Of a stretch of DNA of 6,833 bases, positions 6,482 through 6,833 are shown one piece after another. The notes beneath the pieces are model-generated. The model had not been told where the DNA came from, did not search any database, and saw only the letters and a program-made list of their open reading frames with translations. How positions within the stretch are numbered: the stretch's first letter is position 1; every line of letters starts with the position of its first letter. The stretch comes from Caryophanales bacterium (GTDB lineage Bacteria; Bacillota_I; Bacilli_A; RFN20; CAG-826): the NCBI GenBank assembly GCA_016280685.1, contig JAEEHE010000003.1, forward strand, positions 1 through 6,833, given 5' to 3'. A program made the translations under genes and the position numbers.

Positions 6482-6833
6482 TTATTTACCTAAGAATTGT
6501 TCTAAGAATTCACCGAGCTTTTTGAAGTCTTCTTCATTGGGTCTACCTTTATTAATAAAGATCCAAGAAGCGACAGTGTGGAATTCTTGCTCGCTGACAG
6601 GGATATTATTCTTGTCACAAACCTTTTTCACCGCTTTTAATGTGGAAGCTCCACTAGCAGCGCTATTGATGTTAACTAATACACCAATGTTATCTTTATT
6701 ATCTTCTAAGAACTTTTTCACTTCTTTATCGATGTCTGCTGCATACATTGCATTAACAAGAAATAATGTATCAACTTTTTCGTTTAAATTATTAGTGACA
6801 TCTAAAGCTTCTACATTTAATTTTTCCGAGACG
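6482..6833 (-). CDS. Flavodoxin-like protein, 5'-partial
   Basis: The visible 116 residues are the C-terminal part of a flavodoxin-like fold. The frame stays open to the right edge of the window, reading VSEKLNVEALDV and then VDTLFLVNAMYAADIDKEV before the first internal methionine at 6748, so that methionine is not the start. The core beta strands and loops are DTLFLVNAMYAADID (FMN-loop region), NIGVLVNINSAASGAS, and a C-terminal EFHTVASWIFINKGRPNEEDF, which strongly recalls flavodoxin-family proteins with an EFxCxG...NKGxPNEEDL tail. Here the usual Cys is replaced by Thr (EFHTVAS). Such proteins bind FMN and carry electrons or act as small oxidoreductases in the cytoplasm. About 35-45 N-terminal residues, including the phosphate-binding loop, lie outside. 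It is 38 bases upstream of the fucosidase-like gene on the same strand. Fold fairly secure; partner and role unknown. Confidence 0.75.
   Translation of the reverse strand, partial: VSEKLNVEALDVTNNLNEKVDTLFLVNAMYAADIDKEVKKFLEDNKDNIGVLVNINSAASGASTLKAVKKVCDKNNIPVSEQEFHTVASWIFINKGRPNEEDFKKLGEFLEQFLGK

Noticed and set aside
6746..6748. ATG (minus strand) as start of the flavodoxin-like gene
   Set aside because: The frame remains open to the right edge and upstream residues form a core beta strand (VDTLFLVNAM) continuous with the fold.
1..6833. TGA-as-tryptophan genetic code, suggested by the AT-rich, Mycoplasmatota-like look
   Set aside because: Tryptophans at conserved positions are TGG and the genes read through fully with the standard code, with no in-frame TGA.
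1..6833. Defence system, phage, CRISPR, mobile element or RNA gene
   Set aside because: No regularly spaced repeats, transposase or phage-type proteins, terminal inverted repeats or tRNA/rRNA-like sequence were seen; nearly all sequence is explained by metabolic genes.

Overview
The window is low-GC, AT-rich bacterial DNA that is almost fully coding. Long reading frames use TGG for tryptophan and end only in TAA or TAG, so there is no sign that TGA is read as tryptophan. Composition, the AGGAG-type ribosome binding sites and the protein families point to a Bacillota (or Bacillota-related, Mycoplasmatota-like) bacterium that uses the standard code, plausibly a gut commensal living on host or dietary glycans. 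That placement is inference; no rRNA or other phylogenetic marker is present.

Left half, + strand (3-3676): an operon fragment. The first gene, cut by the left edge, encodes the ATPase subunit of a carbohydrate ABC importer (MsmK/UgpC/MalK type). It carries an unusual C-terminal extension of about 260 residues that looks like extra copies of its regulatory TOBE-like module. Eleven bases later, with the ribosome binding site overlapping the stop codon, comes a cytoplasmic GH20 beta-N-acetylhexosaminidase of the streptococcal GcnA/GH20C type.

Right half, - strand (6833 down to 3678): four genes in the opposite orientation. In transcription order these are a flavodoxin-like protein (5' end outside the window), a compact divergent GH29-like alpha-L-fucosidase, a 118-base gap, a PHP-domain metallo-phosphoesterase with a C-terminal beta-rich domain, and an MmcQ/YjbR protein coupled to the PHP gene by a TAATG overlap. 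The gap contains a weak terminator-like hairpin, an extended -10 promoter candidate and a perfect 16-base palindrome just before the PHP start codon. The two gene sets converge with a single base between their stop codons.

How the genes may work together: the ATPase would energise uptake of oligosaccharides, and the two glycosidases without signal peptides would trim beta-GlcNAc/GalNAc and possibly fucose inside the cell. This is the usual import-then-hydrolyse layout for mucin-type or N-glycan fragments. The roles of the PHP, MmcQ/YjbR and flavodoxin-like proteins in this scheme cannot be deduced from sequence. No RNA gene, CRISPR array, insertion sequence or phage signature was seen. I did not find a convincing new multi-gene system. 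The most notable features are the multi-TOBE ATPase, the divergent fucosidase and the palindrome-controlled PHP-MmcQ pair.
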